Shown here one piece after another: positions 55,413 to 64,000 of a DNA stretch of 64,000 bases. Location: positions 992,001 through 1,056,000 of the forward strand of contig JAEACG010000001.1 of assembly GCA_016401345.1 (NCBI GenBank), in the 5' to 3' direction. Under the pieces are notes generated by a model that did not search any database, was not told the origin of the DNA, and worked only from the letters and a program-made list of their open reading frames with translations. Position 1 is the first letter of the stretch. Every line of letters starts with the position of its first letter. The translations under genes were made by a program, and so were the position numbers. This stretch comes from Fictibacillus nanhaiensis (lineage in GTDB: Bacteria > Bacillota > Bacilli > Bacillales > Fictibacillaceae).

Positions 55413-56420
55413 TCAAACAAAATGTAGTAAGTCAGTAAGTGAATCACCTCTTTCTCTATAACATGTAAGGTGGTCATTGAGAAGTTCAGGCTGATTTTCT
55501 AAAATCTGTATCGTTCTTTTTACAAAATTCCAATTTAAGCAGCCCGATAGCCACAATAATGAAGATAATCTTACTTTTGCAGATCGTAGAATATCTCTAT
55601 CTATTTCATATCCTTTCAGAAATGCTGCTGCTACCTCTGAAGACATCTTTCGAGAATGGATGCCATTCGTTCTCGAGTACCACTTAATTAACCATGCTAA
55701 TCCCTCGATTCGATCGGTATATCCAATAGACTCAAAATCAACAAACCCTTTAACGCTCTCTTCGTCATCCCAAAGCACATTAAGGGGATTTAAATCTGAT
55801 TGAACAATAAAATCCAATTCTCTAGTGCTTGCGTTCTCCAAATGGAATTTACAAATCTCTAAATAGTGTTTCATTTGTGGTGAATCGTGTATCGACAATT
55901 CAACGTTTAATAATTTTTTATTGAGCTGGTCATAAAATGAATTATAGCCAACGGTATGAGACCTCTTCCTAAAAATATCTGATGTGTACTGACTAGCTAT
56001 CTCGTGAATTTCTCGAGCAGCTCGTCCGAATTTTTCTGCACTTGTACCAACATAACTTGTAATATGATGACCCTCTATCCAGTCAAAAAGGACAAATCGA
56101 TATATGATATGCTCAATCTCAACAATTGTGAACAATTCTCCTTCTACTGTTGTTCGTAACTTCATAAATGGTACTTCGTGCATATTAAGGAAGAGACAAA
56201 AATTTAATTGTTCTAATAAATCATCATTAGTAAGCTTACCAAATTCCTGGTTGGGTGAACGATCATTCGGAAGAAAACGAGCAGCAAACAACCTGCCATT
56301 GATCCTAACTTTATAATGAAGATCTTTGTGCCAACTCGTTTTGTGCAGTTCTTCTTCTATGGATATTCCATCAATTCCATTAAAATATTTTAGTAAAATC
56401 TTTGTTAAAATTGTTTTCAA
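55413..56420 (-). CDS. Aminoglycoside phosphotransferase (APH)-fold kinase
   Basis: 335 residues, protein kinase-like fold. The catalytic loop is FIVQSDLNPLNVLWDD: the Brenner motif HxDxxxxN is present with Gln in place of His, and the DFG-like segment is GFVDFESIGYTD. TTG start about 10 bases after AAAGGAG. Similar to HipA-unrelated homoserine kinase-type/CotS-like kinases. Could be a small-molecule kinase; resistance function not indicated. Confidence 0.82.
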   Translation of the reverse strand: MKTILTKILLKYFNGIDGISIEEELHKTSWHKDLHYKVRINGRLFAARFLPNDRSPNQEFGKLTNDDLLEQLNFCLFLNMHEVPFMKLRTTVEGELFTIVEIEHIIYRFVLFDWIEGHHITSYVGTSAEKFGRAAREIHEIASQYTSDIFRKRSHTVGYNSFYDQLNKKLLNVELSIHDSPQMKHYLEICKFHLENASTRELDFIVQSDLNPLNVLWDDEESVKGFVDFESIGYTDRIEGLAWLIKWYSRTNGIHSRKMSSEVAAAFLKGYEIDRDILRSAKVRLSSLLWLSGCLNWNFVKRTIQILENQPELLNDHLTCYRERGDSLTDLLHFV

Positions 56421-56570
56421 TTACAATTTTCTCCTTTAATCATTTTTATGACCCTTCAAAATTATTATTTTAAGCGTTTACTTTGTAATTTATAAGATTT
56501 ACCTCTTTCTTTTTACCTCTCACACCAGTTATTGTAAAGAAAGAGAATATAGCGGAATGAGGTTGAATTC

Positions 56571-57851
56571 ATGATTAACGAAAACATCTGTAGACTTCTT
56601 GAAAAAGAACTCGTTGTTGCACTTGGGTGCACAGAACCTGTTGCAATCGCTCTCGCATCAGCTACTGCCAAAAAATATATTAGTGAACCGGTAACATCAA
56701 TCTCTGTCAAAGCGAGCGGAAATGTTATCAAGAACGCTTTATCTGTAGGGATTCCCGGCATGAATCATACAGGTATCGATTTTACTGCAGCTCTCGGTAT
56801 GATTGCAGGAGATCCGTCGAAAGGACTTCAAGTACTTGAAGGTGTTACGCGTAATGAGGAAGATAAAGCTATTGATTTAGTCCAGAGAGGCATTGTTTCA
56901 GTTGCAACTGCAGACGGTCCTGAAAAATTATATATTAAAGTCGAAGTGAAAACCGCAACAGAGAAAGCGACTGTTGTGATCTCTGGTGACCATACGAACA
57001 TAAGCTTTATCTCTCAAAACGGAAAAGTGTTAGTAGATGAATCGCGGCCAGGTCCGTCCTCAAGTTCTAAAAAAGCTGATAACCCTGAGTTAATGATCGA
57101 AGACCTTTATACGTTCATTACTGAAGTTCCACTTCATCGATTGGATCTTGTTAAACGAAGTGTCGAATTGAATTCTGCAATCTGTAAAGAAGGCCTTTCA
57201 AATGACTATGGTTTAAGAGTCGGTAGAACGTTATACGACCAAACAAAAAAGGGTATTCTTTCAGATGACTTAGCTACGTATAGTATGGCGTTATCTGCTG
57301 CAGGGTCTGACGCACGAATGGCTGGTTCGACTATGCCGGTAATGGCAAATTCGGGCAGCGGAAATCAAGGAATCGCGGTTACGATGCCTGTTGTTGCAGC
57401 TGCAGAAAAACTAGGTGTAACTGAAGAAAAGATGTTACGAGCCGTGACATTGAGCCACCTTCTATCGATTCATATGAAATCAAAATTCGGCCGATTGTCT
57501 GCACTTTGCGGTGTGACCGTCGCAGGTGCGAGTGCATCTGCAGCTATCACCTACTTACTTGATGATAACCTAGAAAAAATGAAAGCTGCTATACAGAATA
57601 CGCTAGGCAACGTTAGTGGAATGGTATGTGACGGCGCAAAAGCCGGATGCGCTATGAAGGTTGCTACTTGTTCAAGTGCCGCTGTCCAATCGGCTGTACT
57701 TGCATCAAACGGATTATGTATCCCTTCCACAAATGGATTTATTGAAGAAGATGTAGAAAAGACGATTAAAAACTTTTGCCGATTAGGTGCTGAAACATCT
57801 AGTACAACCGATTCTGTGCTTTTAGATATGATGGTGAATAAACAACGGTAA
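56571..57851 (+). CDS. UPF0597 / L-cysteine desulfidase (CyuA/CdsB-like) family protein
   Basis: 426 residues. GCTEP with Cys20 near the N-terminus and later conserved cysteines in SALCGVT, VCDGAKAGCAMKVATC supply a probable 4Fe-4S cluster; SGSGNQGIAVTMPVVAAAE is also diagnostic. In E. coli (YhaM/CyuA) and archaea such proteins cleave L-cysteine to pyruvate, ammonia and sulfide; serine dehydratase-like activity is possible. RBS GAGGTTG. Monocistronic. Confidence 0.9.
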   Translation: MINENICRLLEKELVVALGCTEPVAIALASATAKKYISEPVTSISVKASGNVIKNALSVGIPGMNHTGIDFTAALGMIAGDPSKGLQVLEGVTRNEEDKAIDLVQRGIVSVATADGPEKLYIKVEVKTATEKATVVISGDHTNISFISQNGKVLVDESRPGPSSSSKKADNPELMIEDLYTFITEVPLHRLDLVKRSVELNSAICKEGLSNDYGLRVGRTLYDQTKKGILSDDLATYSMALSAAGSDARMAGSTMPVMANSGSGNQGIAVTMPVVAAAEKLGVTEEKMLRAVTLSHLLSIHMKSKFGRLSALCGVTVAGASASAAITYLLDDNLEKMKAAIQNTLGNVSGMVCDGAKAGCAMKVATCSSAAVQSAVLASNGLCIPSTNGFIEEDVEKTIKNFCRLGAETSSTTDSVLLDMMVNKQR

Positions 57852-57876
57852 GCACAATTGATTGAAATCAAAATGA

Positions 57877-57908
57877 AAAGAGCTGATCATGAATCAGCTC
57901 TTTATTGT
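57877..57908. terminator. Bidirectional terminator between the desulfidase and MFS genes
   Basis: Perfect 11-bp stem AAAGAGCTGAT / ATCAGCTCTTT, T-rich on plus and minus exits. Confidence 0.88.
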
Positions 57909-59570
<1,662 letters not shown>

Positions 59571-59727
59571 TTATATGGTCACTTTTTCCTTCATAAACTA
59601 AACCCTTCACATGATTAAGTATTGCCCGTGCCTCTATTTCAAAGACTCCTTTGTTAGTCATGAGATGCACTTTGCAATTATATAAGTACTACCACTGAGT
59701 TATAACTACTTATTATACATCTATCAT

Positions 59728-59787
59728 ATGACCAATTAGTCATGATTACCATTAGTTAGTATACTCGGGTCATGACCAGTCAGTCAA
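59728..59787. promoter_or_regulatory. Twin TetR-type operators above the DHA2 transporter
   Basis: ATGAC-N6-GTCAT at 59728-59743 and ATGAC-N6-GTCAA at 59772-59787, 44 bp apart. They lie in the divergent region between the transporter and an APH-fold kinase gene (59517-59868), which otherwise holds AT-rich promoter sequence. Confidence 0.6.
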
Positions 59788-59868
59788 ATGAAAAATTCAA
59801 ACTTTAATTCTTGCTAATTGTGTTAAAATTATCCATATAGATACTCAAGCAGAGGGGTTTAAACTTAC

Positions 59869-60672
59869 GTGGAGCACAAGCAAATAATAGGCGAGGGTAG
59901 TACCGCTCGGGTCATTATCTTTTCTCCTAACGAAGTTGTTAAGCTTTTTCATGGTCACATATCTGATGATTTTGTTGAGCATGAGTATAAGGTCAATAAA
60001 ATGATCAACCAGTTAAGGCTTTCGGTTCCTGAGGTTAGGTGTAGTAAACCGATTTTTGGAAAAAGAGCGCTGATATATAAAAGGGTCGAGGGTACCACGT
60101 TAACGAGTTTATTAGAGTCTCAACCTAGAAAAGCACTTCATCACTTGAGGAGGATGGCGTCTCTTCAAGCAAGTGTCCATGAAAAGGAGCTACCTACTCT
60201 TCCCACACAATTTGATGTGTTGAAACAAAAGATTTCTTCAGTGAAAGAACTAACTCAAGATCAAAAGAAAAGAATTCTTGAAGAGTTAGAAAAACTGCCT
60301 AAAGGCAAATCTCTGTGTCACGGTGATTTTCATCCTGACAATATTTTAATCACAAAGGATAATGCTGTAATCATTGACTGGGTTGATGCTACATGTGGCA
60401 ACCGTATGGCAGACTTAGCTCGAACCCTACTTATCTTGCGTTACGGCGGATTGCAAGATCGCACATCTTTTCTAAATTTTAGAACTACTTTATATGTACG
60501 AAAACTTTTAGCTATGTATTATAGAAAAAGTTATACTAGACATTACCAGTTCTCCTTAAAAACGTTAGAGAGTTGGATGATTCCGATAGCGGCAGCACGA
60601 TTAAGTGAAAATCTTCCTGATTTCGAGAAAAAGTTATTGTTATCAATTATTAATAAAGGAATAAAGGTATGA
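59869..60672 (+). CDS. APH-fold phosphotransferase
   Basis: 267 residues. Catalytic loop SLCHGDFHPDNIL (complete HxDxxxxN Brenner motif) and metal-binding VIIDWVDATCGNRMADLARTLLI. N-lobe IIGEGSTARVIIFSPNEVVKLF with the glycine-rich turn and Lys. GTG start behind AGAGGGG. Substrate unknown; divergent from the DHA2 transporter. Confidence 0.85.
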   Translation: MEHKQIIGEGSTARVIIFSPNEVVKLFHGHISDDFVEHEYKVNKMINQLRLSVPEVRCSKPIFGKRALIYKRVEGTTLTSLLESQPRKALHHLRRMASLQASVHEKELPTLPTQFDVLKQKISSVKELTQDQKKRILEELEKLPKGKSLCHGDFHPDNILITKDNAVIIDWVDATCGNRMADLARTLLILRYGGLQDRTSFLNFRTTLYVRKLLAMYYRKSYTRHYQFSLKTLESWMIPIAAARLSENLPDFEKKLLLSIINKGIKV

Positions 60673-60754
60673 ATAAGTAATTAAACGTTATGAAACCTCT
60701 GCCTCACTAAAAACGTTGTTAGTAGATAACAAATGAAGTAAAGGAGAATTACAT

Positions 60755-61144
60755 ATGATATATGAAATGACAGTTCAAGTTCGTGTATCGAACATGGAAG
60801 ATGGTCAAAAATATTATGAAATTCTGTTGAATCGTCAGCCTGACTTCACTCCACATGAAGGATTTGCTGAATGGGAGCTGCTTCCTAACTGTTGGTTGCA
60901 AGTTGCTGAGGGAACACCCACTGTTGGAAACGGACCTCTTCGCTTAGGTGTTGTTGATCTCCATGCTGAGCGAAAACGATTAATGGATATTTTACATATT
61001 GAAGAGTTTGAAATTTTTGAGCGTGTCGAAGTTCCTGTTAAATGGGCTACGTTTTCCGATCCTTGGGGAAACCGCTTAGGATTATTTGAATATAAAGATT
61101 CAGAAGCCTTGAACGAAAAGCTTCGACAAGTAGTTAGGAGATAG
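60755..61144 (+). CDS. VOC (glyoxalase/bleomycin resistance) superfamily protein
   Basis: 129 residues of paired beta-alpha-beta-beta-beta units: TVQVRVSNMEDGQKYYEILLNRQPDF and VPVKWATFSDPWGNRLGLFEYK. Metal-dependent lyase or dioxygenase fold; the metal ligands cannot be assigned without alignment. It is followed 2 bases later by a membrane protein gene, hence an operon. RBS AAAGGAG. Confidence 0.86.
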   Translation: MIYEMTVQVRVSNMEDGQKYYEILLNRQPDFTPHEGFAEWELLPNCWLQVAEGTPTVGNGPLRLGVVDLHAERKRLMDILHIEEFEIFERVEVPVKWATFSDPWGNRLGLFEYKDSEALNEKLRQVVRR

Positions 61145-61146
61145 TT

Positions 61147-61611
61147 ATGAGAGTCATCATTTCATCAGTAATATCGGTACTTTGTGGAGCACTGTTCTTT
61201 TTTGCTATTCCAGGTGGGAATCCATTTAAGCTTGATCTACAAGGTGTGTTATTCGGTCTATTCTTTGGAATTGTTACAGCACTTCCCTTTTTTCTTTTTT
61301 GCACATTGCCCATTGCATTTATTATTGAATCTTCTAAAGATAGAATGAGGTTAAAATTCAGATTTCATCTTCTTTTATATGTAGCACTAAGTATTGTTTT
61401 TCTTTTGATATACCGCTTCACCATCTTCTATTGGGCTAAGTTTGAAGGACTGAATACGTTTGCTGTGTTTGGTTATGGGATCACTTGCTCGATTGGTTTT
61501 TGTTTAAGTTATGCTTTATTCCGACCAAGAAAAAAAAGGGATCCGAAAGAACCTAAAAAGCCTTCAGGTCCATCTGACACAAGAAGATACAGAAGTAAAA
61601 GTACTGTTTAA
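61147..61611 (+). CDS. Four-TM membrane protein of unknown function
   Basis: 154 residues with about four membrane segments (VIISSVISVLCGALFFFA, GVLFGLFFGIVTALPFFLFCTLP, LLLYVALSIVFLLIYRF, FAVFGYGITCSIGFCLSYALF) and a basic, Pro-rich tail. Starts 2 bases after the VOC gene stop, so translationally coupled. No family recognised. Confidence 0.8.
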   Translation: MRVIISSVISVLCGALFFFAIPGGNPFKLDLQGVLFGLFFGIVTALPFFLFCTLPIAFIIESSKDRMRLKFRFHLLLYVALSIVFLLIYRFTIFYWAKFEGLNTFAVFGYGITCSIGFCLSYALFRPRKKRDPKEPKKPSGPSDTRRYRSKSTV

Positions 61612-61649
61612 GGGAGAGGAACGCGGGGATGAAGAAAAACTAAGGTCAA

Positions 61650-61685
61650 AAAAAGAAGCTTGAGCACTAACGCTCAAGCTTTTCT
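61650..61685. terminator. Bidirectional terminator
   Basis: Perfect AAGCTTGAGC / GCTCAAGCTT stem, 6-base loop, T on both exits. Confidence 0.88.
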
Positions 61686-62249
61686 CTATTCGACCACTCT
61701 AACTTTGTACCAAAAAGCTTCCCAATTCTTTTTCTTCACGCGCTCGATATATTTTTTTCTTCGATCTTCAGTGCTTCTGTAGCTATCCGTCGGTCTTACC
61801 TCCATGCATAAAACATCCTCAATTCCACATGGAGCAGCAAGAATTACTTCATCCTGTTCATTTAGCTTAACACCTAGAGCTGTTACCGTTTCAGGAAATT
61901 TGGAGATCGCATCTACTGTTGAAGTGTACGGTTCAAAATCATCGTTGACGAGATGCATTCTCGCTTCATTTTTTACAGACCACGGCAAGTCTGGAATGAG
62001 TTCTAAAAGCATTTCCTCATACATTCTTTCACTCTCTTTTTTGAGGTCTTCAGGATAGAAATAAACAACATCAATATCTGCTATTCTCGTTCTTTCTTGA
62101 AAGTCATGAAGTGTATCCCAAACTTTAGATCGAACAAACCCTGCACATATCCACCAATCTGGTAAAGCTAACGTTTTGGCAGCACGTAAAATCTCCATCA
62201 TCCAATCATCATTTTTTATCATGTCTATTATGTATTGATGTTGGTCCAA
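61686..62249 (-). CDS. Nucleotidyltransferase-like protein (DUF925 type)
   Basis: 187 residues. WWICAGFVRSKVWDTLHDF with RIADIDVVYFYPEDL (paired acidic metal-binding D-x-D) is the core of the DUF925 nucleotidyltransferase-like family, followed by FEPYTSTVDAISKFPETVTALGVKL. TTG start at 62249 behind a weak AAGAGTGG. Role unknown. The 366-base gap above it contains the manganese riboswitch on the other strand. Confidence 0.85.
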   Translation of the reverse strand: MDQHQYIIDMIKNDDWMMEILRAAKTLALPDWWICAGFVRSKVWDTLHDFQERTRIADIDVVYFYPEDLKKESERMYEEMLLELIPDLPWSVKNEARMHLVNDDFEPYTSTVDAISKFPETVTALGVKLNEQDEVILAAPCGIEDVLCMEVRPTDSYRSTEDRRKKYIERVKKKNWEAFWYKVRVVE

Positions 62250-62328
62250 CTTTCATCCACTCTTTTCCTGTATATATGTTAAAGATACTACAATTAGTTG
62301 TGTCTACATTTTTCCTGACATAAAATAA

Positions 62329-62358
62329 TTGACAATTTCCAAGAGAGCATAATATGAT
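62329..62358 (+). promoter_or_regulatory. Promoter of the riboswitch-ykoY transcript
   Basis: TTGACA (62329-62334) and TATGAT (62353-62358) with 18 bases between, directly upstream of the aptamer. Confidence 0.55.
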
Positions 62359-62369
62359 AATAGTAACTT

Positions 62370-62462
62370 CATAACTCCTAAAGGGGAGTAGCTTTTACAA
62401 TATAGTCGTCATTTCGGAGCTTCGTGCTCTCGGCTATATTGGCAACTTCATTGTTGTTAGCA
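62370..62462 (+). promoter_or_regulatory. yybP-ykoY (manganese) riboswitch aptamer
   Basis: The conserved CTAAAGGGGAGTAGC is present at 62377-62391, followed by the CAATATAG/CTATATTG-paired arm and the 3' aptamer strand TTGTTGTTAGC. In B. subtilis this riboswitch controls ykoY; here a TerC gene follows. Mn2+ binding should block terminator formation and turn the gene on. Confidence 0.9.
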
Positions 62463-62543
62463 AGACCTTTACCGTTCGGTTGGTAAGGGTCTTTTTATTT
62501 GTTAGACCTTTACCTGCTATTGGTAGAGGTCTTTTTTATTTGT
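62463..62543 (+). terminator. Two tandem terminator hairpins below the Mn riboswitch
   Basis: AGACCTTTACC...GGTAAGGGTCTTTTTATTT (from 62463) and a near-copy AGACCTTTACC...GGTAGAGGTCTTTTTTATTT (from 62504), about 41 bases apart. The first is the riboswitch expression platform; the second is a duplicate. Confidence 0.85.
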
Positions 62544-62615
62544 TATCAGGAGGTCGCTTCATGTAAATCGTTCTCGTTTCATTCATGCATCTATCATTTT
62601 AAAGGAGGAACCAAA

Positions 62616-63392
62616 ATGGAACTATCTATCTTGTTAGAATATGGTTGGATCTTGTTAGTGCTGATCGCATTAGAAGGCTTACTAGCGGCAGACAATGCAC
62701 TGGTCTTAGCCATTATGGTAAAACACTTACCAGAAGAACAACGAAAAAAAGCATTATTCTATGGTTTAGTTGGTGCATTCTTTTTCCGTTTCGCATCACT
62801 GTTTGCCATTTCATTCTTAGTCAACGTATGGCAGGTTCAAGCTATAGGAGCTGTGTACCTTCTGTTTATCGCCCTCAACCATATTTTCAGAAAAGTTGTG
62901 GTTAAAAAAGCAGATGATTCTACGGAAAAGTCTAAATCTGAAAAGAAGAAATCTGGTTTTTGGACTACAGTATTAAAAGTTGAACTAGCTGATATCGCAT
63001 TTGCTGTGGATTCAATCCTAGCAGCTGTTGCATTAGCGGTGGCACTTCCCGATTCAGGTCTTCCGAACATCGGCGGTTTGGATGGTGGAAAGTTCTTAGT
63101 GATCTTTGCCGGTGGGTTGATCGGCCTCATCATCATGCGTTTTGCCGCTAACTTTTTTGTTAAGCTTTTACAATCGAAACCCGGCCTTGAAATTGCAGCC
63201 TTTCTCATCGTAGGTTGGGTTGGGGTTAAGTTGGCCGTATATACACTCGCACATCCTGACTTAGCAATCCTTTCTGAAGGTTTCGCAAAGTCACCAGAGT
63301 GGAAAATCACGTTTTATGTTGTTCTCATCTTGATCGCTGTAAGCGGTTGGTTTCTCTCTAAAGAAAAATCACCACAATCACAAGCTGAATAA
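62616..63392 (+). CDS. ykoY: TerC family integral membrane protein (YkoY/MeeY-like)
   Basis: 258 residues, 7-8 membrane segments. The TerC metal-site motif EGLLAADNALVLAIMVKHLP near the N-terminus and ELADIAFAVDSILAAVAL in the middle carry the paired acidic residues. It is very close to B. subtilis YkoY, a manganese exporter-like protein implicated in metalation of secreted enzymes. ATG 62616 follows AAAGGAGG. Control by the riboswitch upstream. Confidence 0.93.
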   Translation: MELSILLEYGWILLVLIALEGLLAADNALVLAIMVKHLPEEQRKKALFYGLVGAFFFRFASLFAISFLVNVWQVQAIGAVYLLFIALNHIFRKVVVKKADDSTEKSKSEKKKSGFWTTVLKVELADIAFAVDSILAAVALAVALPDSGLPNIGGLDGGKFLVIFAGGLIGLIIMRFAANFFVKLLQSKPGLEIAAFLIVGWVGVKLAVYTLAHPDLAILSEGFAKSPEWKITFYVVLILIAVSGWFLSKEKSPQSQAE

Positions 63393-63401
63393 TTGAATAC
63401 A

Positions 63402-63431
63402 AAAAGAGGAGCTTATCGTAGCTCCTCTTCC
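63402..63431. terminator. Bidirectional terminator between ykoY and lacI-like gene
   Basis: Perfect stem AAGAGGAGCT / AGCTCCTCTT with 6-base loop. Confidence 0.87.
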
Positions 63432-63435
63432 TTGT

Positions 63436-64000
63436 TTATCGTTTTCGTACGGAATCCCCTTCGATCAGGCTTACGTTGATTCTCTCATGTTCAGGACTTT
63501 GCTTTTTTTGGATTAAATTCAGCAGCAGTTCAGAAGCTAATGCTCCCCACTTATGCTTTGAATAATTGATCGTCGCAAGTCTCGGTTGGATATATTGAGA
63601 CACTTCAATATTATCAAAACCGATAATATGAACATCTTCACCAATGCGTAGATTTGTACGGCTGAAATAATTATACATACCGATCGCCATCTCATCATTC
63701 AAACAAAATACACCTACAGGTTCTGTAAAGTCTTGATGAATCTTCTTTCCTGCTTCTTCACCTGAATGCTTGTTAAAATCACCATCGATTTCGATGTACT
63801 CGATATGCGAATAGCGTTGTACCGCTTTTTGTACAGCTTCTAACCGCTGCCTCGCATCAAACGAGATATCTGGACCTTTAACAACACAGATCTTTCGATG
63901 ACCTTTTTCAGCCAGATAATCAATCGCGAGGGTAGCCCCAGCTTTATTATCAAGCAGTACTTGAGAGATGTTCGGATGATCCATTCTGCGATCCATCACG
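63436..64000 (-). CDS. LacI/GalR family transcriptional regulator (5' end beyond window)
   Basis: The C-terminal 188 residues of a LacI-type effector-binding domain: VLLDNKAGATLAIDYLAEKGHRKICVV, VGVFCLNDEMAIGMYNYF, and IIGFDNIEVSQYIQPRLATINYSKHKWGALASELLLNLI. The DNA-binding half is outside the window. Its targets cannot be judged. Confidence 0.9.
   Translation of the reverse strand, partial: VMDRRMDHPNISQVLLDNKAGATLAIDYLAEKGHRKICVVKGPDISFDARQRLEAVQKAVQRYSHIEYIEIDGDFNKHSGEEAGKKIHQDFTEPVGVFCLNDEMAIGMYNYFSRTNLRIGEDVHIIGFDNIEVSQYIQPRLATINYSKHKWGALASELLLNLIQKKQSPEHERINVSLIEGDSVRKR

Noticed and set aside
56460-56480. cre-like TAAGCGTTTACT above the desulfidase gene
   Set aside because: Only about 13 of 15 with key positions wrong; not convincing.

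Overview
The window is chromosomal DNA from an endospore-forming, low-to-moderate GC member of the Bacillaceae. The evidence is an alpha/beta-type small acid-soluble spore protein, a YrrS homologue, strong GGAGG ribosome binding sites, a T-box leader, a yybP-ykoY manganese riboswitch and a B. subtilis-like dctB/S/R/P locus. A Fictibacillus-like genome is my best guess from general protein similarity, but no taxonomic marker is present to prove it. I see no rRNA, tRNA, insertion sequence, CRISPR array or replication origin. Most genes lie on the minus strand in short operons.

Layout. 0-5 kb: a YdgI-like nitroreductase (cut by the window edge) with its MarR repressor and a visible promoter/operator, a spore protein, a second sliding clamp (DnaN paralogue) in an operon with two GNAT acetyltransferases, and an AraC regulator. 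5-16 kb: a secreted M4 metalloprotease; an ECF41 sigma-factor operon (FAD oxidoreductase, sigma, GNAT, HAD) headed by a textbook ECF41 promoter; Usp, polysaccharide deacetylase, DinB, methyltransferase, YrrS and an OFA-family transporter. 16-24 kb: a region-2-only sigma-like protein, a holin-like protein, nitronate monooxygenase, the C4-dicarboxylate system (transporter DctP, regulator DctR, kinase DctS and divergent binding protein DctB) and an HxlR regulator. 24-34 kb: secreted nuclease, MraY-like enzyme, serine hydrolase and a formate dehydrogenase cluster (fdhD, DUF2294, fdhF, DUF1641). 34-41 kb: class I lysyl-tRNA synthetase under a T-box, then an AT-rich LXG polymorphic-toxin module for the type VII secretion system. 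41-64 kb: many GNATs, a 1038-residue GNAT fusion with an amidohydrolase, two LysE exporters (one frameshifted), an ECF sigma-PadR-FtsW operon, a chemoreceptor, two APH-fold kinases, a cysteine desulfidase homologue, a DHA2 multidrug transporter and a TerC protein under the manganese riboswitch. A LacI-type regulator is cut by the right edge.

The most interesting material is in three places. First, the LXG toxin module (36.2-40.7 kb) ends in four small membrane proteins in an A-B-A-B pattern. Within each A-B pair the genes are translationally coupled, and I infer a duplicated two-component immunity unit against a glycine-zipper, probably pore-forming toxin. Second, several intergenic regions carry degenerate tandem repeats with an exact 21-bp period. 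Two of these arrays, 21 kb apart and mutually inverted, share the core TTTACTGTCCACTT, and read in the GTGGACAGT orientation they encode VDSxxxK heptads. Third, two perfect or near-perfect 42-43 bp palindromes with a GGTCTGACCC core show compensatory arm changes.

Gene starts were chosen from ribosome binding sites where possible, so several differ from the longest open frame. Family names rest on recalled motifs, because no database search was possible.
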